DNA from: Triticum aestivum
Taxonomy: Eukaryota; Streptophyta; Magnoliopsida; Poales; Poaceae
Assembly (NCBI RefSeq): GCF_018294505.1
Contig: NC_057808.1
Span: 353,574,696 to 353,638,695, forward strand
Length of the DNA: 64,000 bases
Reading direction: 5' to 3'
The notes beneath the pieces were generated by a model, which worked only from the letters and a program-made list of their open reading frames with translations, made no database searches and was not told the origin of the DNA. The stretch's first letter is position 1. Each line of letters starts with the position of its first letter. The position numbers were made by a program, and so were the translations under genes. This document shows, piece by piece, positions 46,070 to 57,836 of this stretch.

Positions 46070-47490
46070 ATTGGTGTCATGTTTATTAATCAAATCAAAT
46101 GCATGCTTTTTCCCACCAGCAAATTATCTATGTATGTTTGTGTAAATTCAAGAAAATGCAAAAAAATAAAACCTTGGCAAACTATCTATGTTTGTGTAGG
46201 AGATCATGTGTGCAAAATTTGAGGTGATTTAGAGGAGGTCAAAGAAATTTGAAGTAGAGAAATGTGCTCCAAATGAGCTCCCAGGCTAGGGTAAATAGCC
46301 CATTTGTAATCAAGTTTTTTTGGACCTACTCTAAATGAGCCAAACGTTTTTATTAACACCTATTCAATCTATATAGTGTAGATTCAAAGTCTCACTTTTT
46401 TTGAATTAATCTTCATATTTTTACATTTTCTTTTAAAAATATGCTTTAATATCAAAACTATTAAAAAACACATTTAAAATATGAAAATGGAAAACTAAGT
46501 TCAAATCCTTCTTATTCACTTTGAAATAAAGCTTTGGTGATATTTTTGATTTTTTTTAAATTTTCCAAAAACAGAAGGTAACCCTACCTCATCTTCTTGA
46601 ACTCTATGAAATCTTGTAGGTGATAACTCATATGTGTGAAGGTTTTCTCATGAAAATGACCATAGACCAAGTTTATAATTTTTGGTTGGTAACATGTCAC
46701 ATAAGACAACATTGTGCGCAGGTTTCATTTTTTTGATTTTTTTAAATTAATGGTGCTCATTTGACCTCGATCGTGCCAGCTAGGGTTTTTTCATGAAAAA
46801 TGATGATAGACCAAGTTTAGTATTTTTCCTCATTAGTGTGTCTTATAAAACGACGAACGGCGAAGGTTTCATATTTTTTGATTTTTTTTAAATTAGTTAT
46901 GCTCAGTCAAAGCTTTTGTAACCCCGTTGACCAGCCCAAAACCCCTCTAAACCACGGCGGGTTTCGCCTAACCCTAGCTCCGAACGTCAGCCGTCCGATC
47001 ATACCCTGGCGCCAAGCGACAACCCTCAGATGTGGTCTTCTAGAAGGAATTCGGTGGGCAGGCTGCGTGCAGGCTCCGGGCCGTTGGATCACAAGGACGG
47101 CTCCGCATCGTTGGATCGAGGGGCGATCCGCGAGAGGCGATCCTGTTGGTTGTGCTCGACTGCTCGCCCACCACTGACTCTGCGAAAAAACGTTGTTATT
47201 GGGCCCAAAAGGAAACCAAGCTCTCGTTGGGCCGTCAAATTGCGTCGTTTTTTTTGTGAACGTGTTGGCTCTGTTTTTTTGCATCGTTTGAAATTACACA
47301 ACAATTGATCTTGCGTAGAAAATTTAGTTCTTTTTGTTCTATACAAATGCAAACTGACCAAATTTATAAGGGTTAAATTTATTTTTATCATGCAAAATGG
47401 CCACAAACTATTAAAAAATGGGTCATTTTGCATTTGTATAATGGCCACAAGCCCTCTATCTTTTTTTATCATGCAAAATGACCAATTTTT
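46070..47490. other. Mutator-like element, non-coding interior left of the Copia insertion
   Basis: AT-rich up to about 46900, then a moderately GC-rich stretch (46915-47240) with ACCCTAGC and GGGCC motifs but no supported ORF. Three near-repeats of TTTATCATGCAAAATGGCCA occur at 47386-47480, and one more copy lies right of the Copia at about 56213. This shows the same local repeat spans the insertion point. Confidence 0.5.
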
Positions 47491-49214
47491 TTAAGGAAAT
47501 ATGCCCTAGAGGCAATAAAAAGGTTTTTATTTCTATTTCCTTATATCATGATAAATGTTTATTATTCATGCTAGAATTGTATTAACCGGAAACTTAGTAC
47601 ATGTGTGAATACATAGACAAACAGAGTGTCCCTAGTATGCCTCTACTTGACTAGCTCGTTAATCAAAGATGGTTAAGTTTCCTAGCCATGGACATGTGTT
47701 GTCATTTGATGATCGGGATCACATCATCAGAGAATGATGTGATGGACAAGACCCATCCATTAGCTTAGCATAATGATCGTTTAGTTTTATTGATATTGCT
47801 TTCTTCATGACTTATACATGTTCCTCTGACTATGAGATTATGCAACTCCCGAATATCGGATGAACACCTTGTGTGCTATCAAATGTCACAATGTAAATGG
47901 GTGATTATAAAGATGCTCTACAGGTGTCTCCGATGGTGTTTGTTGAGTTGGCATAGATCGAGATTAGGATTTGTCACTCCGTGTTTCGGAGAGGTATCTC
48001 TGGGCCCTCTCGATAATGCTCATCAGTATAAGCCTTGCAAGCAATGTGACTAATGAGTTAGTTACGGGATGATGCATTACGGAATGAGTAAAGAGACTTG
48101 CTAGTAACGAGATTGAACTAGGTATGATGATATCGATGATCGAATCTCGGGCAAGTAACATACTGATGACAAAGGGAACAACGTATGTTGTTATGCTGTT
48201 TGACCGATAAAGATCTTCGTAGAATATGTAGGAGCCAATATGAGCATCCAGGTTCCGCTATTGGTTATTGACCGAAGATGTGTCTCGGTCATGTCTACAT
48301 AGTTCTCGAACCCGTAGGGTCCGCACACTTAACGTTCGATGACGATTTGTATTATGAGTTATGTGATTTGATGACCGAAGATTGTTCGGAGTCCCAGATG
48401 AGATCACAAACATGACGAGGTGTCTCGAAATGGTCGAGAGGTAAAGATTCATATATTGGAAGGTTGCATTCGGACATCGGAATGGTTCCGAGTGATTCGT
48501 GCATTTTTCCGGAGTACCGGGAGGTTACCGGAACCTCTCTGGGGAAGATTGGGCCTACATGGGCCATAGGGAAGAGGGGAGGCAGCCCCCAAGGAGCATC
48601 CGCGCCCCTCCCTATAGTGAGTCCGAATTGGACTAGGGAGGGGGGGCGCCTCCCCTTTCCTCCTCCTCTCCCTTCCCTCTTTCCCCCTCTCCGGAAAACG
48701 AAAGGGAGTCCAACTAGGATTGGGAGTCCTAGTTGGACTCCCCTCTATGGCGCGCCCCCTAGGTCGTCCGCCTCCTCCTCCGCTCCTTTATATACGGGCG
48801 AGGGGGGACCCCATAGACACACAAGTTTGTCTTAACCGTGTGCGGTGCTCTCCTCCACAGTTACACACCTTGGTCATATCGTCGCAGTGCTTAGGCGAAG
48901 CCCTGCGCCGGTAACGTCATCATCACCGTCGCCACGCCGTTGTGCTGACGGAACTCTCCCTCGTCCTCAATTGTATTAAGGGATCGAGGGACGTCATCGA
49001 GCTGAACGTGTGCTGAACGCGGAGGTGCCGTACGTTCGGTACTTGGATCGGTTGGATCGCGAAGACGTTTGACTACATCAACCGCGTTACTAAACGCTTC
49101 CACGTTCGGTCTACGAGGGTACGTGGACACACTCTCCCTGCTCGTTGGTATGCATCTCCTAGATAGATCTTGCGTGATCGTAGGCAAAAAAATTAAATAC
49201 TACGTTCCCCAACA
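47491..49214 (+). repeat. Angela-type 5' LTR
   Basis: 1724 bp. The terminal TG has become TT (TTAAGGAAATATGCCC versus TGAAGGAAATATGCCC in the 3' LTR). It ends TACGTTCCCCAACA. TATATACGGG near 48790 is the probable TATA region. The changed terminus would impair integrase recognition. Confidence 0.9.
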
Positions 49215-49215
49215 G

Positions 49216-49232
49216 TGGCATCCGAGCCAGGT
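49216..49232 (+). other. Angela-type primer-binding site (mutated)
   Basis: TGGCATCCGAGCC against the expected initiator tRNA-Met site TGGTATCAGAGCC: two substitutions, both outside the first three bases. Confidence 0.7.
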
Positions 49233-50453
49233 CTATGCGTAGATGTTATATGCACGAGTAGAACACAAAGAGTTGTGTGCGATAATAGTCATACTGCTTG
49301 CCAGCAACATCTTACTTTGATTAGGCGGTATTGTTGGATGAAGCGGCCCGGATCGACATTACATGACCACGTTCATGAGACTGGTTCTACTGACGTGCTT
49401 CGCACACAGGTGGCTAGCGGGTGTGTGTTTCTCCAACTTTAGTTGAATCGAGTTTCACTACACCCGGTCCTTGTTGAAGGTTAAAACAGCACACTTGACA
49501 AAAAATCGTTGTGGTTTTGATGCGTAGGTAAGAACGGTTCTTGCTAGAAGCCCATAGCAGCCACGTAAAACTTGCAACAGCAAAGTAGAGGATGTCTAAC
49601 TTGTTTTTGTAGGGCTTGTTGTGATGTGATATGGTCAAGACGTGATGAGATATAAATTGTTGTATGAGATGATCATGTTTTGTAACAGTTATCGGCAACT
49701 GGCAGGAGCCATATGGTTGTCGCTTTATTGTATGAAATGCAATCGCCATGCAATTGCTTTAGTTTATCACTAAGCGGTAGCGATAGTCGTAGAAGCAATA
49801 GTTGGCGAGACGACAACGATGCTTCGATGGAGATCAAGATGTCAAGCCGGTGACGATGGTGATCATGACGGTGCTTTGGAGATGGAGATCAAAGGCACAA
49901 GATGAGGATGGCCATATCATATCGCTTATTTTGATTGCATGTGATGTTTATCCTTTATGCATCTTATTTTGCTTAGTACGACGGTAGCATTATAAGATGA
50001 TCTCTCACTAAAAAAATTTCAAGGTATAAGTGTTCTCCCTAAGTATGCACCGTTGCTATAGTTCCTCTTGCCGAGACACCACGTGATGATCGGGTCTGAT
50101 AAGCTCTACGTTCACATACTTCGGGTGCAAGCCAGTTTTGCACACACAGAATACTCGGGTTAAACTTGACGAGCCTAGCATATGCAGATATGGCTTCGGA
50201 ACACTGAGACCAAAAGGTCGAACGTGAATCATATGGTAGATATGATCAACATAGTGATGTTCACCATTGAAAACTACTCCATCTCACGTGATGATCGGAC
50301 ATGGTTTAGTTGATTTAGATCACGTGATCATTTAGCTGACTAGAGGGATGTCTATCTAAGTGGGAGTTCTTAAGTAATATGATTAATTGAACTTTAATTT
50401 ATCATGAACTTAGTACCTGATAGTATTTTGCATGTCTATGTTGTTGTAGATCA
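49233..50453 (+). other. Angela-type untranslated leader
   Basis: 1.2 kb between primer site and gag start, with no supported ORF. Long leaders are usual in the Angela/BARE group and carry packaging and dimerisation signals; none can be pinpointed by eye. Confidence 0.6.
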
Positions 50454-53400
50454 ATGGCCTGTGCTACCATTCCTTTGAATTTTAATGTGTTCCTAGAGAA
50501 AGCTAAGTTGAAAGATGATGGTAGCAACTACACGGACTGGGTCCGTAACTTCAGGATTGTCCTCATTGCTGCACAGAAGAATTACTTCCTGGAAGCACCA
50601 CTAGGTGCAAGACCCGCTGCAGGAGCAACTCCAGATGTTATGAACGTCTGGCAGTGCAAAGCTCATGACTACTCGATAGTTCAGTGTGCCATGCTTTACG
50701 GCTTAGAACCGGGACTTCAACGACATTTTGAACGTCATGGAGCATATGAGATGTTCCAGGAGTTGAAGTTAATATTTCAAGCAAATGCCCGGATTGAGAG
50801 AATTGAATTCTCCAATAACTTCTACAGCTGCAAAATGGAGGAGAATAGTTCTGCCAGTGAACATATACTCAGAATGTCTGGGTACCACAACCACTTGACT
50901 CAAGTGGGAGTTAATCTTCCTGTTGATAGTGTCATTGACAGATTTCTTCAATCACTACCACCAAGCTACAAAAGCTTCGTGATGAACTATAATATGCAAG
51001 GGATGGATAAGACAATTCCTGAGCTCTTCGTGATGCTAAAGGCTGCAGAGGTAGAAATCAAGAAGGAGCATCAAGTGTTGATGGTTAACAAGACCACTAG
51101 TTTCAAGAATAAGGGCAAAGGGAAGAAGGGGAACTTCAAGAAGAACGGCAAGCAAGTTGCTGCTCAAGTGAAGAAGCCCAAGTCTGGACCTAAGCCTGAG
51201 ACTGAGTGCTTCTACTGCAAAGGGACTGGTCACTGGAAGCGGAACTACCCCAAGTATTTGGTGGATAAGAAGGATGGCAAAGTGAAAGGTATATTTGATA
51301 TACATGTTATTGATGTGTACCTTACTAATGCTCGTAGTAGCGCCTGGGTATTTGATAGTGCTTTTGTTGCTCATATTTGCAACTCGAAACAGGGGCTACG
51401 GAATAAGCGAAGATTGGCTAAGGACGAGGTGATGATGCGCGTGGGAAATGGTTCCAAAGTTGATGTGATTGTTGTCGGCACGCTACCTCTAAATCTACCT
51501 TCGGGATTAGTTTTAGACCTGAATAATTGTTATTGGTGCCAGCGTTAAGCATGAACATTATATCTGGATCTTGTTTGATGTGAGATGGTTACTCATTTAA
51601 ATCGGAGAATAATGGTTGTTCTATTTATATGAGTAATATCTTTTATGGTCATGCACCCTCGATGAATGGTCTATTTTTGTTGAATCTTGATAATAGTGAT
51701 ACACATATTCATAGTATTGAAGCTAAAAGATATAAGTTTAATAATGATAGTGCAACTTATTTGTGGCACTGCCATTTAGGTCATATTGGTGTAAAGCGCA
51801 TGAAGAAACTCCATGCTGATGGGCTTTTGGAATCACTTGATTATGAATCACTTGATGCTTGCGAACCATGCCTCATGGGCAAGATGACTAAGACTCCGTT
51901 CTCCGGAACAATGGAGCGAGCAACAGACTTGTTGGAAATAATAAATACTGATGTATGCGGTCCAATGAGTGTTGAGGCTCACGGCGGGTATCGTATTTTC
52001 TGACCTTCACAGATGATTTGAGCAGATATGGGTATATCTAGTTGATGAAACATAAGTCCGAAACATTTGAAAAGTTCAAAGAATTTCAGAGTGAAGTGGA
52101 AAATCATCGTAACAAGAAAATAAAGTTTCTACGATCTGATTGTGGAGGTGAATATTTGAGTTATGAGTTTGGTCTTCATTTGAAACAATGTGGAATAGTT
52201 TCGCAACTCGCGCCACCTGGAACACCACAGCGTAATGGTGTGTCCGAACGTCGTAATCGTACTTTATTAGATATTGTGCAGTCAATGATGTCTCTTACTA
52301 ATTTACCGCTATTGTTTTGGGATTATGCTTTAGAGACGGCTGCATTCACGTTAAATAGGGCACCATCTAAATCCATTGAGATGACACCATATGAATTGTG
52401 GCTTGGCAAGAAACCCAAGTTGTCGTTTCTTAAAGTTTGGGGCTGCGATGCTTATGTGAAAAAGCTTCAACCTGATAAGCTCAAACCCAAATCAGAGAAA
52501 TGTGTCCTCATAGGATACCCAAAGAGACTGTTGGGTACACCTTCTATCACATATTCGAAGGCAAGATATTCGTTGCTAAGAATGGATCCTTTCTAGAGAA
52601 GGAGTTTCTATCGAAAGAAGTGAGTGGGAGGAAAGTAGAACTTGATGAGGTAATTGTACCTGCTCCCTTATTGGAAAGTAGTTCATCACAGAAATCAGTT
52701 CCAGTGATTCATACACCAACTAGTGAGGAAGCTAATGATAATGATCATGAAACTTCTGATCAAGTTACTACTGAACCTCGTAGGTCAACCAAAGTAAGAT
52801 CCGCACCAGAGTGGTACGGTAATCCTGTTCTGGACGTCATGTTACTTGACCATGATGAACCTATGAACTATGAGGAAGCGATGATGAGCCCAGGTTCCGC
52901 AAAATGGCTTGAGGCCATGAAATCTGAGATGCGATCCATGTATGAAAACAAAGTGTGGACTTTGGTTTACTTGCCCGATGATCGGCAAGCAATAGAGAAT
53001 AAATGGATCTTCAAGAAGAAGACTAACGCTGACGGTAATGTTACTGTCTACAAAGCTCGACTTGTTGCGAAAGGTTTTCGGCAAGTTCAAGGAGTTGACT
53101 ACGATGAGACCTCCTCACCCATAGTGATGCTTAAGTCTGTCCGAATCATGTAAGCAATTGCCGCATTTTATTATTAGGAAATTTGGCAAATGGATGTCAA
53201 AACTGCATTCCTTAATGGATATCTTAAAGAAGAGTTGTATATGATGCAACCAGAAGGTTTTGTCGATCCAAAAGGTGCTAACAAAGTGTGCAAGCTCTAG
53301 CGATCCATTTATGGACTGGTGCAAGCCTCTCGGAGTTGGAATATACGCTCTGATAGTGTAATCAAAGCATATGGTTTTATACAGACTTTTGGAGAAGCTT

Positions 53401-54431
53401 GTATTTACAAGAAAGTGAGTGGGAGCTCTGTAGCATTTCTAATATTATATGTGGATGACATATTATTGATCAAAAATGATACTGAATTTCTGAATAGCAT
53501 AAAAGGATACTTGAATACAAATTTTTCAATGAAAGATCTCGGTGAAGCTGCTTATATATTGGGCATCGAGATCTATAGAGATAGATCAAGACGCTTAATT
53601 GGACTTTCACAAAGCACATATCTTGATAAAGTTTTGAAGAAGTTCAAAATGGATCAATCAAAGAAAGGGTTCTTGCACGTGTTACAAGGTGTGAAGTTGA
53701 GTCAGACTCAATGCCCGACCACTTCAGAAGATAGAGAGAAAATGAAAGTCATTCCCCATGCCTCAGCCATAGGTTCTATCATGTATGCAATGTTGTGTAC
53801 CAGACCTGATGTGTGCCTTGCTATTAGATTAGCAGGGAGGTACCAAAGTAATCCAGGAGTGGATCACTGGACAGCAGTCAAAAACATCCTGAAGTACCTG
53901 AAAAGGACTAAGGATATGTTTCTCGTTTATGGAGGTGACAAAGAGCTCGTTGTAAATGGTTACGTTGATGCAAGCTTTGACTCTGATCCAGATGACTCTA
54001 AGTCACAAACCGGATACGTATTTATATTGAATGGTGGAGCTGTCAGTTGGTGCAGTTCCAAACAGAGCGTCGTGGCGGGATCTATGTGTGAAGCGGAGTA
54101 CACAGCTGCTTCCGAAGCAGCAAATGAAGGAGTCTGGATGAAGGAGTTCATATCCGATCTAGGTGTCATACCTAGTGCATCGGGTCCAATGAAAATCTTT
54201 TGTGACAATACTGGAGCAATAGCCTTGGTGAAGGAATCCAGGTTTCACAAGAGAACCAAGCACATCAAGAGATGCTTCAATTCCATCCGTGATCTAGTCA
54301 AGGAAGGAGACATAGAAGTTTGCAAACTACATACGGATCTGAATGTTGCAGACCCATTGATTAAGCCTCTTCCACGAGCAAAACATGATCAGCACCAAGA
54401 CTCCATGGGTGTTAGAATCATTACTATGTAA
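50454..54431 (+). pseudogene. Angela-type gag-pol polyprotein, multiply frameshifted
   Basis: ATG at 50454. Gag to about 51240, with a zinc knuckle CFYCKGTGHWKRNYP whose last Cys is Tyr. Protease WVFDSAFVAHICN (the DTG triad reads DSA). A frameshift and stops follow 51540. Pre-integrase HCHLGHIG and CEPCLMGK at 51770-51880; stop near 52001; integrase core with SDCGGEYLS and SERRNRTLLD (52130-52270); frameshift near 52510; RT from about 52860 (WIFKKKTNADGN, RLVAKGFRQ), stops near 53151 and 53298, YVDD at 53448-53459; RNase H DASFDSDPDDSKSQTGY at about 53970 and KHIKRCFNSIRDLV near the end; stop 54429-54431. Domain order protease-integrase-RT-RNase H is that of Copia elements. At least five disabling changes make it inactive. 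Confidence 0.92.
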
Positions 54432-54451
54432 TCTAGATTATTAACTCTAGT

Positions 54452-54464
54452 GCAAGTGGGAGAC
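54452..54464 (+). other. Angela-type polypurine tract
   Basis: GCAAGTGGGAGAC directly before the 3' LTR start at 54465. Confidence 0.6.
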
Positions 54465-56192
54465 TGAAGGAAATATGCCCTAGAGTCAATAATAAAGTTG
54501 TTATTTATATTTCCTTATATCATGATAAAATTTTGTTATTCATGCTAGAATTGTATTAACCAGAAACTTTGTACATGTGTGAATACATAGACAAACAGAG
54601 TGTCCATAGTATGCCTCTACTTGACTAGCTCATTAATCAAAGATGGTTAAGTTTCCTAGCCATGGACATGTATTGTCATTTGATGATCAGGATCACATCA
54701 TTAGAGAATGATGAGATGGACAAGACCCATCCATTAGCTTAGCATCATGATCGTTTAGTTTTATTGCTATTGCTTTTTTCATCACTTATACATGTTCCTC
54801 TGACTATGAGGTTATGCAACTCCCGAATACCGGATGAACACCTTGTGTGCTATCAAACATCACAACGTAAATGGGTGATTATAAAGATGCTCTACAGGTG
54901 TCTCCGATGGTGTTTGTTGAGTTGGCATAGATCGAGATTAGGATTTGTCACTCCGTGTTTCGGAGAGGTATCTCTGGGCCCTCTCGGTAATGCTCATCAC
55001 TATAAGCCTTGCAAGCAATGTGACTAATGAGTTAGTTACGGTATGATGCATTACGGAACGAGTAAAGAGACTTGCCAGTAACGAGATTGAACTAGGTATG
55101 ATGATACCGACGATCGAATCTCGGGCAAGTAACATACTGATGACAAAGGGAACAACGTATGTTGTTATGCGGTTTCACCGATAAAGATCTTCCTAGAATA
55201 TGTAGGAGGCAATATGAGCATCCAGGTTCTGCTATTGGTTATTGACCGGAGATGTGTCTCGTTCATGTCTACATAGTTCTCGAACCCATAGGGTCCGCAC
55301 GCTTAACGTTCGATGACGATTTGTATTATGGGTTATGTGATTTGATGACCGAAGATTGTTTGGAGTCCCGGATGAGATCACAAACATGACGAGGTGTCTC
55401 GAAATGGTCGAGAGGTAAAGATTCATATATTGGAAGGTTGCATTCAGACATCGGAATGGTTCCGAGTGATTCGGGCATTTTTCCGGAGTACCGGGAGGTT
55501 ACCGGAACCCCCCGGGGGAAGATTGGGCCTACATGGGCCATAGGGAAGAGGGGAGGCAGCCCACAAGGGGCAACCACGCCCCTCCCTATAGGGAGTCAGA
55601 ATTGGACTAGGGAGGGGGGGCGCCCCCCCTTTCCTTCTCCTCCTCCTCTCCCTTCCCTCTTTCCCCCTCTCCGGAAAAGGAAAGGGAGTCCAACTAGGAT
55701 TGGGAGTCCTAGTTGGACTCCCCTCTATGGCGCGCCCCCTAGGCCGGCCGCCTCCTCCTCCCCTCCTTTATATACGGGGGAGGGGGCACCCCATAGACAC
55801 ACAAGTTTCTGTTAACCGTGTGCGGTGTCCCCCTCCACAGTTACACACCTCGGTCATATCGTCGCAGTGCTTAGGCGAAGCCCTGCGCCGGTAACTTCAT
55901 CATCACCGTCGCCATGCCGTCGTGCTGACAGAACTCTCCCTCGTCCTCAACTGGATCAAGAGATCGAGGGATGTCATCGAGCTGAATGTGTGCTGAACGC
56001 GGAGGTGTCGTACGTTCGGTACTTGGATCGGTTGGATCGCGAAGACGTTCGACTACATAATCGCATTACTAAATGTTTCCGCTTTCGGTCTACGAGGGTA
56101 CGTGGTCACACTCTCGCCTCTCGTTGCTATGCATCTCCTAGATAGATCTTGCGTGATCGTAGGCAAAAAAATAAATACTGCGTTCCCCAACA
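54465..56192 (+). repeat. Angela-type 3' LTR
   Basis: 1728 bp, TGAAGGAAATATGCCC...GCGTTCCCCAACA. It retains proper TG...CA ends, unlike its 5' partner. Confidence 0.92.
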
Positions 56193-56447
56193 AATTTTAA
56201 GGGCCAAATTTATTTTTATCATGCAGAATGGCCACAAGCCCTTCAAAAATTGTCTCTTTTTGTTCATATAATATATATATGACCATGGATTCCCACGCGT
56301 GCAATTAGCGTCTTTTTCTTCTTCTTTTCAAACCACTGTTTCCCATGCGTGTACAATCCCAATGCTGCGGTGGGCTTGACAAACGGGCTACTAACTTCAC
56401 ATTTGACCCCGTTATTGCCACGGCCAAATAACACGTAGCACTACAGC
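56193..56447. other. Upstream region of the 137-codon gene
   Basis: Mutator-like element sequence right of the Copia, containing (AT)n near 56268 and no ORF. It would act as proximal promoter of the gene at 56539; the more distal promoter was pushed 8.7 kb away by the Copia insertion. Confidence 0.5.
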
Positions 56448-56454
56448 TATTTAA
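56448..56454 (+). promoter_or_regulatory. TATA-like box of the 137-codon gene
   Basis: TATTTAA in GCTATTTAAGCC, about 90 bp upstream of the ATG at 56539, followed by a C/T-rich leader (CTCTGCCTCTGCCATCCCTC and onward). This is a normal plant core promoter arrangement. Confidence 0.5.
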
Positions 56455-56538
56455 GCCACACTCTGCCTCTGCCATCCCTCATCCATCTGCCCTTCTTGCT
56501 CTTCGACCCCTTCTCCTTCTTCTGCACATCCCTCAGCC

Positions 56539-56952
56539 ATGCAGTACACCAGACCAACCTACCGCTTCCCACCCACCATTCCGGAGAGGCTCTACCCTAC
56601 CGGCGTGTACGTTGATCGCACACTACGTGTGTGGGCGATATCATGGCTGAGGACCACAAGGAACTTCATCGAGTTCTTCCTCGCGTCCGGCTACCACCAC
56701 CTCCCGAGGGGATCTCCAACGATGTTCCGCGTCGAGGAGGTCATCCAAAACTGGGTGGTGGTTGCTCTCCTTGCCCACTTCACCAACACATTCGACGCCT
56801 TCTACCTCCTCGGCCGGGTGTTTTGGTGTGGCTCCGAGTTCATCACTTTCACCACCCACAACAGGTTCACGGAGTACACCAACATCTTCCCCACCGCGAC
56901 GCGCATGCACACTCTTCCGTACCCCATCGACAACACCCCTAAGGAGCAGTGA
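56539..56952 (+). CDS. Uncharacterised 137-residue protein carried by the Mutator-like element
   Basis: An intact single-exon ORF from ATG 56539 to TGA 56950-56952, with C-ending codon preference (ACC, TTC, CTC) typical of expressed grass genes. The protein begins MQYTRPTYRFPPTIPERLYP and is rich in aromatic residues (Phe, Tyr, Trp), with the segments LRVWAISWLRTTRNFIEFFL, VVVALLAHFTNTFDAFYLLG and FITFTTHNRFTEYTNIFPTA. The middle segment is moderately hydrophobic, but I see neither a clear signal peptide nor a firm membrane span. I recognise no family. It lies about 350 bp right of the Copia LTR and 0.7 kb from the right TIR. Capture of a host gene fragment by the element, or a gene belonging to this element family, are both possible. 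Confidence 0.55.
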   Translation: MQYTRPTYRFPPTIPERLYPTGVYVDRTLRVWAISWLRTTRNFIEFFLASGYHHLPRGSPTMFRVEEVIQNWVVVALLAHFTNTFDAFYLLGRVFWCGSEFITFTTHNRFTEYTNIFPTATRMHTLPYPIDNTPKEQ

Positions 56953-57410
56953 AAAGGGCGCCCGGAGGAGGAGCGAGGTGGAGAAGGCGGCGGCTAGGGT
57001 TCTAAACCCTCTATCTTTTTTTAGTCTATGTTATGTTAAGTTGTAATTGAACTATGTTGGAGTTGCTATGGGCTTGTTGGCTTAAGTTTTCTATCTATTC
57101 TATTATTAAGTTCTTCCTAGTTTGAACTATGTAATCGTGTTATGGGCTTGTTGGCCCTATCTACATATTGGGACTACATATTTGTTGACTATTTTCTTAG
57201 AGAGCTCGGCTTGTTAGTAGGGTTCCCTTGTTAGTAACCACCTAGTGCATGCAAGCAAGCTTTGTTAGTAGGGATGAATGAGTAGAGCTAAGCAAGGGAG
57301 TGGCTCTTTTTTTTACACAAGCCACAAATATGTAGCCACCTAGCTAGAAGAGAGGAACCAGCGGCAGTGATCGTCGCTTCATCCGTGGCGGCTGGCGTGC
57401 AAGAAAGTTG

Positions 57411-57515
57411 CTCGGTCAGTGCATCGTGGCGGATGCATCGGCGCATGCAGGCTCGGTCGGTGCATCGTGGGATCGTGGCATCGGCGCATGCAGGCTCGAT
57501 CGATGCATGCAGGAA
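57411..57515. repeat. Subterminal CATCGGCGCATGCAGGCTCG repeats of the Mutator-like element
   Basis: Two to three imperfect copies of GGTGCATCGTGG...CATCGGCGCATGCAGGCTCG within about 105 bp, close to the right TIR. GCATGC palindromes recur. Subterminal repeats are common in Mutator-like elements and may bind transposase, but that is inference. Confidence 0.6.
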
Positions 57516-57659
57516 GGCTTTGCTGGGTGCATGCATAGTAGGCTTCTGTCCTAGTGGCGCGCACAGACGTTTAATGCAAGGGACGACCCAACGGTCGAAC
57601 AGTGACACCACCCAACGCATCCCCACTTGTCAGGTCAAACGGACGACACAGTACAGCGT

Positions 57660-57827
57660 TGCCCCACTAGTCAGAGTTAACGGTCAAGCCTTTGACCCGA
57701 CGGCAACGTCCGTTGTGCCCAGTTATGAGGGTTTCTGGCAAGGGAGTGGGGAAAATTGAGCAAACATTAAGAGTGCGGGGATGAATGAGTATTGCTAAGG
57801 AACCAGGGGCACAGATGTAAAAATACC
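57660..57827 (-). repeat. Mutator-like element, right terminal inverted repeat
   Basis: Reverse complement of the left repeat, ending ATGTAAAAATACC at 57827, followed directly by TAAATGGAA. Confidence 0.85.
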
Positions 57828-57836
57828 TAAATGGAA

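Larger units (their letters stand above)
47491..56192 (+). mobile_element. Full-length but decayed Angela/WIS/BARE-type Copia element
   Basis: Size 8.7 kb, the usual length of Angela. LTRs at 47491-49214 and 54465-56192, one long gag-pol region between. It sits inside the Mutator-like element. After the 3' LTR comes AATTT (56193-56197) and a matching AATTT lies at 47484-47488, just short of the 5' LTR, so the target duplication is blurred by T-run changes. The LTRs differ by roughly 4-6% in the parts compared by hand. Confidence 0.92.
43818..57827. mobile_element. Gene-carrying Mutator-like element (Pack-MULE type) with a nested Copia
   Basis: Long terminal inverted repeats (about 168 bp) and a 9-bp flanking duplication, TAAATTGAA (43809-43817) versus TAAATGGAA (57828-57836), 8 of 9 identical. 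LINE coding sequence is continuous in meaning across the site. Without the Angela-type insertion (47491-56192) it measures about 5.3 kb. No transposase is seen. It carries two gene-like units, a three-exon zf-XS gene and a 137-codon ORF, so it fits a Pack-MULE. The inverted repeats are diverged enough to indicate an old insertion. Confidence 0.82.

Noticed and set aside
10870..54431. Endogenous pararetrovirus (caulimovirid) sequence.
   Set aside because: All RT regions belong to LTR retrotransposons with integrase, LTRs and TSDs. No movement protein or caulimovirid coat motif is seen.
43818..57827. CACTA-type transposon for the TIR element.
   Set aside because: The ends do not begin CACTA/CACTG, the duplication is 9 bp (not 3), and the inverted repeats are far longer than CACTA termini. 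Mutator-like fits better.
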